DNA from: Micromonospora lupini str. Lupac 08
GTDB lineage: Bacteria > Actinomycetota > Actinomycetes > Mycobacteriales > Micromonosporaceae
Reading direction: 5' to 3'
Length of the DNA: 64,000 nt
Assembly: GCF_000297395.2 (NCBI RefSeq)
Contig: NZ_HF570108.1
Location: 5,244,636-5,308,635 of the forward strand
Shown here: one piece after another, positions 16,411 through 25,306 of the stretch
How positions within the stretch are numbered: the first letter of the stretch is position 1
Layout of the letters: each line of letters opens with the position of its first letter
Program-made: the position numbers and the translations under genes
Notes under the pieces: generated by a model
Told to the model about the DNA's origin: nothing
The model's database searches: none
What the model saw: only the letters and a program-made list of their open reading frames with translations

Positions 16411-19400
16411 GTGCCACCTCCTGGGCAGCCACCCGCGGGGCGGGCGGCACCGGCGCGGCGGGCGCGCTGAGCGCGCCCATCACCGCGTCGTCGACGTCGC
16501 GGCCGGCTGCTTCGGCGGCCCGCATGATCTCCAGCACCCGGCGGTAGTCGCGGGGTACCACCGCGGTGAACTCGGCCACCGCCTCCGGCCACCGCTTGAG
16601 CAGCTCCTCGGCGACCCCCGACCCGGTCTCGGCCACGTGCCGCTGCACCAGCTCGTGCAGCAGCGCCTGCTCCTGCTCGCCCAGCGGCGCCAGGTCGACA
16701 AGCTCCGTGTTGACCCGGGCCCGGTCCAACCGGTGCACGAACGCGGTCCCGCCGGACATGCCGGCGGCGAAGTTGCGGCCGGTCGTGCCGAGCACCACCA
16801 CCGTGCCGCCGGTCATGTACTCGCAGCCGTGGTCGCCGACGCCCTCGACGACGGCGACCGCGCCGGAGTTGCGGACCGCGAACCGCTCCCCCACCCGACC
16901 GCGGAGGAAGACCTCGCCCGCGGTGGCCCCGTACAGGATGGTGTTGCCGGCGATGATCTGATCCTCGGCCCGCTGGCCCGGCTCGGCGTCGGGGTCGAGG
17001 AACGGCGCGGCGGCGTCCGGACGGACGACGAGCCGGCCCCCGGAGAGGCCCTTGCCCACGTAGTCGTTGGCGTCGCCGTGCAGGCGCAGGGTCACCCCGC
17101 GCGGCAGGAACGCGCCGAACGACTGCCCGGCGGTGCCGTGCAGCACGAACTCGACTGTGTCGTCGGGGAGGCCGCCCCCACCGAAGCGGCGGGTCACCTC
17201 GCCGCCGAGCATCGCGCCGACGCTGCGGTGCTCGTTGCGCACCGCCACCTCGACGCGGACCGGCGCGCCCTCGGACAGCGCCGGCTGGGCGAGCGCGATC
17301 AGTTCGTTGTCCAGGGCGTGCTCCAGGCCGTGGTCCTGGGCGCGCACCCCGCGCCGGGCAGCGCCGGCGGGCAGCTCCGGCAGGTGCAGGACGGGTGCCA
17401 GGTCGAGCCCGGAGGCCTTCCAGTGCGACACCGCCGGAGCCACGTCGAGCAGTTCGGTCTGCCCGATGGCCTCCTCGATGGACCGGAAGCCCAGCTCGGC
17501 CAGATAGCCCCGGACCTCCTCGGCGAGGAACAGGAAGAAGTTCTCCACGAACTCCGGCGTGCCCGTGTACCGCTCGCGCAGCACCGGGTTCTGGGTGGCG
17601 ATGCCGACCGGGCAGGTGTCCAGGTGGCAGACGCGCATCATCACGCAGCCCGAGACGATCAGCGGAGCGGTCGCGAAGCCGAACTCCTCCGCGCCGAGCA
17701 GCGCCGCGACCAGGACGTCGCGGCCCGTCTTGAGCTGGCCGTCGACCTGTACGGTGACCCGGTCGCGCAGCTTGTTGAGCAGCAGCGTCTGCTGCGCCTC
17801 GGCCAGTCCCAGCTCCCACGGGGTGCCGGCGTGCTTGAGCGAGTTCATCGGGGACGCGCCGGTGCCGCCGTCGTGGCCGGAGATCAGGATGACGTCGGCC
17901 TTGAGCTTGGCCACCCCGGCGGCGACCGTGCCCACACCCACCTCGCTGACCAGCTTGACGTGCACCCGGGCGGCCGGGTTGACGCACTTCAGGTCGTGGA
18001 CGAGCTGGGCCAGGTCCTCGATGGAGTAGATGTCGTGGTGCGGCGGCGGCGAGATCAGACCGACGCCGGGAGTGGCGTGCCGGGTGCGGGCGATCCACGG
18101 CCAGACCTTGTTGCCCGGCAGTTGCCCGCCCTCGCCGGGCTTCGCGCCCTGGGCCATCTTGATCTGCAGGTCGTCGGCGTTGACCAGGTATTCGCTCGTC
18201 ACACCGAACCGGCCGCTGGCGATCTGCTTGACCGACGAGCGCCGCAGCGGGTCGTGCAGCCGCTCGACGTCCTCGCCGCCCTCGCCGGTGTTGGACTTGC
18301 CGCCGAGGCGGTTCATCGCGATGGCGAGCGTCTCGTGCGCCTCGGCCGAGATGGAGCCGTACGACATGGCGCCGGTGGCGAAGCGCTTGACGATCTCGGT
18401 GGCCGGCTCGACCTCCTCGATCGGCACCGCCGGGCGGACCCCGGTGCGCAGGGTGAACAGCCCGCGCAGCGAGCCGGCCTGCGCGGCGAGCGCGTCGACC
18501 TTGGCCGTGTACTGGCGGAAGACGTCGTACTGCCGGCTGCGGGTGGCGTGCTGGAGCAGGAAGACCGTCTCCGGGTTGAACAGGTGCAGCTCACCCTCGC
18601 GGCGCCACTGGTACTCGCCGCCGACCTCCAGTCGGTCGGAGGTGGCGGCGCCGGCCGGCGGCCAGGCCAGCGCGTGCCGGGCGGCCACCTCGGCGTGCAC
18701 ACCGGCCAGCCCGACGCCGCCGATCCGGCTCGGGGTGCCCCGGAAGTAACGGTCGATCAGCCGGGTGTCCAGGCCGACCGCCTCGAAGACCTGCGCACCG
18801 CAGTACGACGAGACAGTCGAGATGCCCATCTTGGACATGATCTTCAGGACGCCCTTGCCGAGCGCCTTGGCGTAGTTGCGCACCGCGGCGGCGGGCTGCA
18901 CACCGGCCAGCGCGCCCGTGGTGATCATGTCCTCCACCGACTCGAACGCCAGGTACGGGTTGACCGCCGCCGCGCCGTACCCGATCAGGACCGCCGCGTG
19001 GTGCACCTCGCGGCAGTCGCCGGACTCCACGATCAGCGCCGCCTGGGTACGGGTCTGCTCCCGCACCAGGTGCTGGTGCACGGCGGCGGTGAGCAGCAGC
19101 GACGGGATCGGCGCGAGATCGGCGTTGGAGTCCCGGTCGGAGAGCACCAGGATGCGGACGCCGTCCTCGATGGCCTCGGAGACGTGCCGGCAGATCTCGA
19201 TCAGCCGCGCCTTGATCCCGGCGGCGCCCTCGCGGATCCGGTACAGCCCGGAGACCCGCACCGCCTTGAAGCCGGGCAGGTCGCCGTCCTCGTCGATGGA
19301 GAGGATCTTCGCCAGCTCGTCGTTGTCGAGGATCGGGTGCGGCAGCACGATCTGCCGACAGCTCGCGGCACTCGGGTCGAGCAGGTTGCCCTCCGGCCCG

Positions 19401-21106
19401 ATCGTCGACGCCAGGCTGGTCACCAGCTCCTCCCGGATGGCGTCCAGCGGCGGGTTGGTGACCTGGGCGAAGAGCTGGTGGAAGTAGTCGTAGAGCAGCC
19501 GCGGTCGGGTGGACAGCGGCGAGATCGGGGTGTCCGTGCCCATCGAGCCCAGCGGCTCGGCCCCGGTACGCGCCATCGGCGCGAGCAGGACCTTCAGCTC
19601 CTCCTCGGTGTAGCCGAAGGCCTGCTGGCGACGGCGCACCGAGTCGTGGGTGTAGACGGTGTGCTCACGGGGCGGCAGGTCGTCCAGCTCGATCAGCCCG
19701 GCGTGCAGCCACTCGCCGTACGGCTGCGCGGCGGCCAACTCGGACTTGATCTCGTCGTCGTGCACGATCCGCCCGGCCACGGTGTCGACCAGGAACATCC
19801 GGCCCGGCTGGAGCCGCCCCTTCGCGACCACGTGGGCGGGGTCGAGGTCCAGCACGCCCGCCTCGGAGCCGAGCACCACGAGGCCGTCGTCGGTCTGCCA
19901 CCAGCGCCCCGGGCGCAGCCCGTTGCGGTCCAGCACCGCGCCGACGATCTCGCCGTCGGTGAAGGCCACCGACGCCGGACCGTCCCACGGCTCCATGAGG
20001 CTGGCGTGGAAGCGGTAGAAGGCACGCTTCGCCGGATCCATCCCGGGGTCGTTCTCCCAGGCCTCGGGGATCATCATGAGCACCGCGTGCGGCAGGCTCC
20101 GCCCGGCCAGGTGCAGCAGCTCCAGGACCTCGTCGAAGTTCGCCGAGTCGGAGGCGGCAGGCGTGCAGACCGGGAAGACCCGCCGGATGTTGCCCGGCAC
20201 GTTCGGCGAGCGCAGCAGCGCCTCGCGGGCCTGCATCCAGTTGCGGTTGCCCCGGATCGTGTTGATCTCGCCGTTGTGGGCGATGAACCGGTACGGGTGC
20301 GCCAGCGGCCAGGACGGGAAGGTGTTGGTGGAGAAGCGGGAGTGCACAAGCGCGATCGCGCTGTCCACCCGTTCGTCACGCAGGTCGGGGTAGAACGCCG
20401 GCAACTGGTCGGGCGTGAGCATGCCCTTGTAGACCATGGTGCGGCTGGACAGCGACGGGAAGTACGCCGGCACGCCCCGCTCGGCGGTCTCCCGCTCGGC
20501 CTGCTTGCGCAGGCAGAAGGCCACCCGGTCCAGCTCGATGCCGCTCAACGCGGAACCCGCCGGCCCGGCGGGCGAGTCGGTGAGGCGGTGGGCGGCCACG
20601 AAGACCTGCCGCACCCGGGGCATGGCCGCCAGGGCGGTGTCGCCGAGCCCCTGCGGTTCGATCGGCACGTCCCGCCAGCCGAGCACATCCGCGCCCTCGA
20701 CCAGCGCGTACTTCTCGACCACCCGACGGGCACGCGCCTCGGCGGCGTCGTCGTCGGGCAGGAACACCAGGCCCGTGGCGTACTCGCCGGCCGGCGGCAG
20801 CGTCACGTCGGCGACCGCCCGCAGGAACACGTCCGGGACCTGGATCATGATGCCCGCGCCGTCACCGGTGTTGGGCTCCGCGCCCCGGGCGCCACGGTGG
20901 TCCAGGCGGCAGAGCGCACCGAGCCCGTTGGCGACGACCGCGTGGGACCGTCGGCCGTGCATGTCCGCCACGAAGGCCACACCGCAGGCGTCGTGCTCCT
21001 GCGCCGGGTCGTAGAGACCCTGGGCGGGCGGATGGGGGCCGGGCGTAGGGGACGCCTGCGGGCTGTGCGGGTGCGGCTGTGTCACGTCCGCGTACGGCTG
21101 AGCCAC
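16403..21106 (-). CDS. gltB: Glutamate synthase, large (alpha) subunit
   Basis: About 1567 residues, the normal length for the family. A propeptide of about 40 residues precedes the catalytic cysteine of the class II glutaminase domain (EHDACGVAFVADMHG, Cys41), which becomes N-terminal after processing. The central and FMN-binding synthase domains follow, with SGHDGGTGASP. The 3Fe-4S cluster motif CVMMRVCHLDTCPVG and the C-terminal GXGXG beta-helix (GGTAFVHRLD region) complete the order. GTG 21106 is preferred because AGGAGG precedes it; GTG 21124 would add six residues. It hydrolyses glutamine and channels ammonia to 2-oxoglutarate. The operon is gltB-gltD, divergent from the GNAT gene. Confidence 0.97.
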   Translation of the reverse strand: MAQPYADVTQPHPHSPQASPTPGPHPPAQGLYDPAQEHDACGVAFVADMHGRRSHAVVANGLGALCRLDHRGARGAEPNTGDGAGIMIQVPDVFLRAVADVTLPPAGEYATGLVFLPDDDAAEARARRVVEKYALVEGADVLGWRDVPIEPQGLGDTALAAMPRVRQVFVAAHRLTDSPAGPAGSALSGIELDRVAFCLRKQAERETAERGVPAYFPSLSSRTMVYKGMLTPDQLPAFYPDLRDERVDSAIALVHSRFSTNTFPSWPLAHPYRFIAHNGEINTIRGNRNWMQAREALLRSPNVPGNIRRVFPVCTPAASDSANFDEVLELLHLAGRSLPHAVLMMIPEAWENDPGMDPAKRAFYRFHASLMEPWDGPASVAFTDGEIVGAVLDRNGLRPGRWWQTDDGLVVLGSEAGVLDLDPAHVVAKGRLQPGRMFLVDTVAGRIVHDDEIKSELAAAQPYGEWLHAGLIELDDLPPREHTVYTHDSVRRRQQAFGYTEEELKVLLAPMARTGAEPLGSMGTDTPISPLSTRPRLLYDYFHQLFAQVTNPPLDAIREELVTSLASTIGPEGNLLDPSAASCRQIVLPHPILDNDELAKILSIDEDGDLPGFKAVRVSGLYRIREGAAGIKARLIEICRHVSEAIEDGVRILVLSDRDSNADLAPIPSLLLTAAVHQHLVREQTRTQAALIVESGDCREVHHAAVLIGYGAAAVNPYLAFESVEDMITTGALAGVQPAAAVRNYAKALGKGVLKIMSKMGISTVSSYCGAQVFEAVGLDTRLIDRYFRGTPSRIGGVGLAGVHAEVAARHALAWPPAGAATSDRLEVGGEYQWRREGELHLFNPETVFLLQHATRSRQYDVFRQYTAKVDALAAQAGSLRGLFTLRTGVRPAVPIEEVEPATEIVKRFATGAMSYGSISAEAHETLAIAMNRLGGKSNTGEGGEDVERLHDPLRRSSVKQIASGRFGVTSEYLVNADDLQIKMAQGAKPGEGGQLPGNKVWPWIARTRHATPGVGLISPPPHHDIYSIEDLAQLVHDLKCVNPAARVHVKLVSEVGVGTVAAGVAKLKADVILISGHDGGTGASPMNSLKHAGTPWELGLAEAQQTLLLNKLRDRVTVQVDGQLKTGRDVLVAALLGAEEFGFATAPLIVSGCVMMRVCHLDTCPVGIATQNPVLRERYTGTPEFVENFFLFLAEEVRGYLAELGFRSIEEAIGQTELLDVAPAVSHWKASGLDLAPVLHLPELPAGAARRGVRAQDHGLEHALDNELIALAQPALSEGAPVRVEVAVRNEHRSVGAMLGGEVTRRFGGGGLPDDTVEFVLHGTAGQSFGAFLPRGVTLRLHGDANDYVGKGLSGGRLVVRPDAAAPFLDPDAEPGQRAEDQIIAGNTILYGATAGEVFLRGRVGERFAVRNSGAVAVVEGVGDHGCEYMTGGTVVVLGTTGRNFAAGMSGGTAFVHRLDRARVNTELVDLAPLGEQEQALLHELVQRHVAETGSGVAEELLKRWPEAVAEFTAVVPRDYRRVLEIMRAAEAAGRDVDDAVMGALSAPAAPVPPAPRVAAQEVARA

Positions 21107-21238
21107 CGGGCCTCCTGTCGTCACTCAGGTTGGATCATGGTGGGGACGACGTCGGCCCGTGGGTCTATTGAGTCTACGTTAGGGCTGGGGGCGCAAGGCC
21201 ACTCAAGATTGATCACACCGTCCAGAGTCTGGGACGTG

Positions 21239-21250
21239 TAGTCTCGCGCG
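21239..21250 (+). promoter_or_regulatory. -10 box of a probable leaderless promoter (GNAT gene)
   Basis: TAGTCT (21239-21244) lies 6 nt before the GTG start and there is no ribosome site. This spacing places the transcription start at the start codon, so the mRNA would be leaderless. Confidence 0.5.
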
Positions 21251-22096
21251 GTGGATTCGGTGCACAAGGACGTCTTCGACCGGTTGGAACGTTTCTACGA
21301 CGCGGTGCCTCGCGACGTCGCCGGTGTCGAGGAGCATGGCGGGCTGGTGTTGTTCGTCCGCGAGGGCGCCGGCTGGCCGTTCTACGCCCGGCCCCGCATC
21401 GACGCCACCGAGGCGCCGTCCCTGGCCGACGTGAGTTCGGTGCGGGAGCGCCAGCGGGAGCTGGGCCTGCCCGAGGCCTTCGAGTGGGTGCACGAGACGA
21501 GCCCGGAGCTGCTGGCCGTGGCCCGCTCCGCGGGGCTGAACGTGCTGGAGGCCCCGCTGATGGTCCTCGACCCGGCCGCGCTGCCCGACCCGGCGACGCT
21601 GTCCGACGTACCGGTGCGGGTGCTGGCGGCCGACGCGCCCGACTTCGCCGCCGACGTGGCCGCCCGGCGGGCGGTGGCGGCCGTGGCGTTCGGCGCCGCC
21701 GGCACCGCGCCCGGCCCGGCCGGACCGGCCGAGCGGGACGCGGCGGTCACCGAGTTGGAACTCGCCGCGCTGGACGAGGAGCGGACCCGGATCGCCGACG
21801 GCCGGCGGATCTCGGCGCTGGCCGGAACGCCGACCGAGGGCGCGCTGGCCAGCGGCATGGCGATGCGCGTGGACGACGTCGCGGAGATCGCCGGGGTGGC
21901 CACCCTGCCGGCCGCCCGCCGTCGCGGCATGGGCGCCGCGCTGACCGCCACCCTCGCCCGCGAACTGCTCGCCGCCGGCACCGGCCTCGTCTTCCTCTCC
22001 GCGGGCAGCGACGAGATCGCCCGGGTCTACCTGCGGGTCGGCTTCCGCCGCATCGGCACCGCCTGCATCGCCGAACCCACCGCCCTGCTCCCCTGA
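21251..22096 (+). CDS. GNAT family N-acetyltransferase
   Basis: 281 residues from GTG 21251. The last 80 residues hold the acetyl-CoA site: EIAGVATLPAARRRGMGAAL, with the R/QxxGxG/A loop RRRGMG, then LVFLSAGSDEIARVYLRVGF, the usual beta6-alpha4 GNAT ending. The first 190 residues are an N-terminal domain without a clear motif. The substrate is unknown. The gene is divergent from gltB and its stop codon lies at the start of an 18-bp tandem repeat. Confidence 0.82.
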   Translation: MDSVHKDVFDRLERFYDAVPRDVAGVEEHGGLVLFVREGAGWPFYARPRIDATEAPSLADVSSVRERQRELGLPEAFEWVHETSPELLAVARSAGLNVLEAPLMVLDPAALPDPATLSDVPVRVLAADAPDFAADVAARRAVAAVAFGAAGTAPGPAGPAERDAAVTELELAALDEERTRIADGRRISALAGTPTEGALASGMAMRVDDVAEIAGVATLPAARRRGMGAALTATLARELLAAGTGLVFLSAGSDEIARVYLRVGFRRIGTACIAEPTALLP

Positions 22097-22200
22097 GCCG
22101 CTTCGACGACCTGAGCCGCCCCGATGGCCTGCGTGGCGCGGACGGCCTGAGCCGCCCCGACGGCCTGAACCGCGCGGACGACCTGAGTGGCACGGGCCGT
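22093..22200 (+). repeat. 18-bp tandem repeat, 6 copies, between two stop codons
   Basis: Six 18-bp units of the type CTGAGCCGCCCCGACGGC fill the whole gap between the convergent GNAT and FAD monooxygenase genes. Unit 1 contains the TGA stop of the GNAT (22094-22096); unit 6 reaches the first base of the monooxygenase stop. Read in another frame the array gives hexapeptides such as LSRPDG without stops. Confidence 0.85.
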
Positions 22201-23387
22201 CAGGCCGGTGGCCGCCACTGGGCCGCGGAGGCGGCGGCGCTGGACAGCAGCCGCGAGTTGATCGTCCCGAGCGCGGCGTCGCGGGCGCGCAGCGCCAACC
22301 GGCCCCGGGTCTGGAGCACCGCCGACATACGCCGGGTCTGGCGGACCACCGTCGCCGCGCGGGGACGGCGCACCCGGTCGTACGTCTGCACGGCGTCGGG
22401 CAGGCGCGCCTCGCGCAGCAGCGAGGCGAGCGTCGCGGCGTCCTCGAAGGCGAGGCAGGCGCCCTGGCCGAGGTGCGGCGGCATGGCGTGCGCCGCGTCG
22501 CCGAGCAGCACCACCCCGCCCGGTCCGACTCCGAAGCCGTAGGCGCGGGGCAACGGGCGCAGCTCGCGGACCTCCTGCTGTACGAGGTCGCTCGGGTCGG
22601 TGGCGTCGAGCAGCGCGGCGATCGGCGCCGGCCAGCCGGCGTACCAGCGGCGCAGGAGGGCGAGCTGGGTCTCCGGCGGCTCGGGGCGGGGCGCGCCGGC
22701 GGCGGTGGCCACCCAGTAGATGCCACCCCGGCTGGAACCACCCGAGGAGCCACGCTCGCCAAGCGAGGCGGCCACGAACCGGTAGCCCGCGCCGAGCACC
22801 TCGCCGGCGATCGGCTGGTCGGCGGGCAGCCGGGGCGCCCGGTACCAGGGGATTACAGCCCGCCAGGCCGCGCAGCCGGAGCTGACCACACCGGACTCGG
22901 GGGCCAGTTGGCGACGGATGACGCTGTCCGTACCGTCCGCCGCGACCACCAGGTCGGCCTCGATGGTGTGCCGCCCGTCGTTGACCCCGGGGCGTTCGCC
23001 CGGCTCGACGCGGACGTGGCGCACGGTCACCCCGGTACGCAGCTCGACCCGGTCACCGAGGCCGGCGATCAACGCGTCGTGCAGATCCTCCCGGTGCACC
23101 ACCACCGGCATCCGGTCGGCCGGCGTCGGCCGGGGTTGCACCAGCCAGTGCCCGTCCGGACGGCGGACCCCACCGTCGGGCAGCGGGGTGGCGATGGCGG
23201 CGAGACCGGCGCCGAGGCCGAGGGCCTGCAACGCGCGGACGCCGTTGGGCCAGAGCACCACGGCGGTCGGCTCGGGGCGGACCCGTTCGGCGCGGTCCAG
23301 CAGGGTGACCTGCCAACCCGAACGGGCCAGCGCGCCGGCGACCGCGAGGCCTCCGACCCCGGCGCCGACCACCACCGCGCTTCGCAT
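22200..23387 (-). CDS. FAD-dependent monooxygenase (PHBH/salicylate-hydroxylase fold)
   Basis: 395 residues. The order of motifs is that of group A flavin hydroxylases: GAGVGGLAVAGAL at the N-terminus (ADP of FAD), ADLVVAADGTDSVIRRQL near 145 (DG motif, FAD and NAD(P)H) and VVLLGDAAHAMPPHLGQG near 293 (GD motif, ribitol of FAD). It should insert one oxygen atom into an aromatic or similar substrate using NAD(P)H. It lies 15 nt after lgt behind a GGGGGCGG ribosome site and is probably co-transcribed with it. The substrate is unknown. Confidence 0.88.
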   Translation of the reverse strand: MRSAVVVGAGVGGLAVAGALARSGWQVTLLDRAERVRPEPTAVVLWPNGVRALQALGLGAGLAAIATPLPDGGVRRPDGHWLVQPRPTPADRMPVVVHREDLHDALIAGLGDRVELRTGVTVRHVRVEPGERPGVNDGRHTIEADLVVAADGTDSVIRRQLAPESGVVSSGCAAWRAVIPWYRAPRLPADQPIAGEVLGAGYRFVAASLGERGSSGGSSRGGIYWVATAAGAPRPEPPETQLALLRRWYAGWPAPIAALLDATDPSDLVQQEVRELRPLPRAYGFGVGPGGVVLLGDAAHAMPPHLGQGACLAFEDAATLASLLREARLPDAVQTYDRVRRPRAATVVRQTRRMSAVLQTRGRLALRARDAALGTINSRLLSSAAASAAQWRPPA

Positions 23388-23402
23388 CGGTGCCGCCCCC
23401 GC

Positions 23403-24605
23403 TCAGCTGTCCCGGTCGGCGGGGCGTACGCCGGCGGCGTCGGCCCGGTCGGCGTCGCGCGCCTCCCGCGTCTCGTCCGCCGGCCCGTCGGCGCGCGTGC
23501 TGACTGCCCCGTCGTCGGACGTCTCGTCGTCCGGCTCGTCGTCGAGCGGCTCGGCGCCCTCGGGGCGTACCCCGTCGGCCGGCTCCGGTGGTGCCACGCC
23601 GGTGTCCCGCCAGGTGTCGTACTGCTCCTCGCTGACCACCCGGTAACCCTCCGGGGCGGCGGCGCGCGCGCTGGTCTGGCCTTCGGAGATGTCGACCTGG
23701 GACAGGTCGGACGTGGTGGGCGGCGTGGGGGTGGCCGCCACGCCGATCGGGATCAGGTACTCCCGGGGGCCGCGGACCCGCACGAAGTAGATCAACGCGC
23801 CGAGGAAGACCAGGGCGGCGGTCCAGACATTGAGGCGTACGCCGAAGATCTGGTTCGCCTCGTCGGTGCGCATCAGCTCGATCCAGAACCGGCCGGCGGT
23901 GTAGCCCATCACGTACAGCGCGAACGCCCGGCCCCGCCCGAGCCGCAACCGCCGGTCCAGGACGAGGACCAGTGCGACGACGCCGAGGTTCCACAGCGCC
24001 TCGTAGAGGAACGTCGGGTGGTAGAGGCCGGGTTCGAGGATCGGCTGCCCGGCGTCGTCCCGCAGCGCGTGCCCCGGGTTGTCCGGATCCATCCGGTGGA
24101 TCTCCAGACCCCACGGCAGCGTCGTACGGCCGCCGAACAGCTCGTTGTTGAACCAGTTGCCGAGCCGCCCGATCGCCTGGGCCAGCGGCAACCCCGGCGC
24201 GAGCGCGTCGGCCACCACGCCGAACGGAATGCCGAGCTGCCGGGCCGCGATGAACGCGCCGACCGCGCCACCGGCCACGGCGCCCCAGATGCCGAGGCCG
24301 CCCTCCCAGATGTAGAACGCCTTCAGCGGTTCGCCACCGGCGCCGAAGTACTTCTCCGGGGAGGTGATCACGTGGTAGATCCGGGCCCCGATGATGCCCG
24401 CGGGCACCGCCCAGACGGCGATGTCGAGCACCGCGCCCGGAGCGACGCCGCGCTGACGCAGGCGGCGCTCGGTCACCCAGCAGGCCACCACGATGCCGGC
24501 GATGATGCACAGCGCGTACGCCCGGAGCGGGAACGGCCCGAGCTGCCAGACGGCGGTGCTGGGACTGGGCAGGGCCGCCTGGGGGGACAGCGAGGCGATG
24601 GTCAC
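23403..24605 (-). CDS. lgt: Prolipoprotein diacylglyceryl transferase with acidic C-terminal tail
   Basis: 400 residues from GTG 24605, chosen because a -10 box (TAGCGT, 24614-24619) lies 8 nt upstream. About seven membrane helices. The family signature GRLGNWFNNELFG (phosphatidylglycerol and catalytic Arg site) and the WEGGLGIWG loop are present. It transfers diacylglycerol to the lipobox cysteine of pre-lipoproteins in the membrane. The last 100 residues are a hydrophilic Asp/Glu/Pro-rich cytoplasmic tail, a common actinobacterial extension. The gene commonly follows trpCBA in this group; here the Nudix gene and a palindrome lie between. Confidence 0.96.
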   Translation of the reverse strand: MTIASLSPQAALPSPSTAVWQLGPFPLRAYALCIIAGIVVACWVTERRLRQRGVAPGAVLDIAVWAVPAGIIGARIYHVITSPEKYFGAGGEPLKAFYIWEGGLGIWGAVAGGAVGAFIAARQLGIPFGVVADALAPGLPLAQAIGRLGNWFNNELFGGRTTLPWGLEIHRMDPDNPGHALRDDAGQPILEPGLYHPTFLYEALWNLGVVALVLVLDRRLRLGRGRAFALYVMGYTAGRFWIELMRTDEANQIFGVRLNVWTAALVFLGALIYFVRVRGPREYLIPIGVAATPTPPTTSDLSQVDISEGQTSARAAAPEGYRVVSEEQYDTWRDTGVAPPEPADGVRPEGAEPLDDEPDDETSDDGAVSTRADGPADETREARDADRADAAGVRPADRDS

Positions 24606-24619
24606 GGGTGCACACGCTA
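24606..24619 (-). promoter_or_regulatory. -10 box of a probable leaderless lgt promoter
   Basis: Minus-strand TAGCGT at 24619-24614 is followed by 8 nt and the GTG start of lgt. No ribosome site is visible, which fits a leaderless mRNA. Confidence 0.45.
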
Positions 24620-24692
24620 CCGCTGCGCACCCCCGCAGCGGCACCCCGGGCCGCCGCGCGCGGATCCCGATGACTTCTGGTTTGCGCCGCCG

Positions 24693-24706
24693 TACGCTCT
24701 TTGTCC
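24693..24706 (+). promoter_or_regulatory. -10 box of a probable leaderless promoter (Nudix gene)
   Basis: TACGCT (24693-24698) ends 8 nt before the ATG at 24707. No ribosome site precedes the start. Confidence 0.4.
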
Positions 24707-25306
24707 ATGAGCGCGCTCACCTGGGCGGTCGCCGCGGTCGTCACCGACGACACCGGCCGGGTGCTGCTCTGCCGCCAGGGCCGGGGCCAGCGCCGGTACG
24801 CGTTGCCCGGCGGCCGGCTGCGACCGGCGGAGAGCCCGGTGCGGGCGGCGCTGCGGGACATCCGCGCCGAGATCGGCTGGGAGATCGACCTGGTGGACCT
24901 GGTGGGCGTCTACCACCTCGGCGGCCCGACGACGCACGCGCGGGCCGGGCGGGCCGGGCCGCTGCCGGACATCCTGGTGCACGTGTTCCGCGCGCGTGCC
25001 GCCGAGGGGCGACCGAACGCCGAGCCGCCGCCGGGCTGCCGGCTGTCCTGGCACACCCCCGGCGCGCTACCCGAGGCCGTCACCCCGCTCACCCGGGCGG
25101 CCGTCACCGACGCGCTCGCCGGCCGCTCCGGCGTCCTGCGGAGCGTCCTCCGCTCACCAGACACCGCCGACGAAGGCCAGCCAACCGACGCAGGCCGCCC
25201 GACCGACGAAGGCCGCCCGGCTGAGGATCACGATGGGCGGCCGAGGGCTGGGCAACCGCCGGAGCAGCGCGGCGAAGCGCCCGCGGACCCCTCCCTCCTG
25301 CCCTGA
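24707..25306 (+). CDS. Nudix hydrolase-like protein with degenerate Nudix box
   Basis: 199 residues from ATG 24707. The Nudix fold is clear: VAAVVTDDTGRVLLCRQGRG, then PGGRLRPAESP. The Nudix box (GX5EX7REUXEEXGU) reads GGRLRPAESPVRAALRDIRA then EIGW, so the expected REUxEE is RDIRAE. One of the usual metal-binding glutamates is replaced by alanine, and activity on nucleoside diphosphate compounds may be reduced or changed. The C-terminal 50 residues are hydrophilic and contain three copies of a DEGRPT-like hexapeptide. It is convergent with trpA. Substrate unknown. Confidence 0.78.
   Translation: MSALTWAVAAVVTDDTGRVLLCRQGRGQRRYALPGGRLRPAESPVRAALRDIRAEIGWEIDLVDLVGVYHLGGPTTHARAGRAGPLPDILVHVFRARAAEGRPNAEPPPGCRLSWHTPGALPEAVTPLTRAAVTDALAGRSGVLRSVLRSPDTADEGQPTDAGRPTDEGRPAEDHDGRPRAGQPPEQRGEAPADPSLLP
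25169..25222 (+). repeat. 18-bp tandem repeat, 3 copies, in the Nudix gene
   Basis: Three 18-bp units of the type GACGAAGGCCGCCCGACC encode DEGQPT, DAGRPT and DEGRPA in the C-terminal tail of the Nudix protein. Confidence 0.75.

Noticed and set aside
16637..21241. Open frame of more than 1500 codons antisense to gltB
   Set aside because: It is the complement of the gltB coding frame. Its product is composed of Arg/Gly/His/Val/Gln-rich shadow sequence with no domain; long antisense frames are expected in DNA of this GC content.
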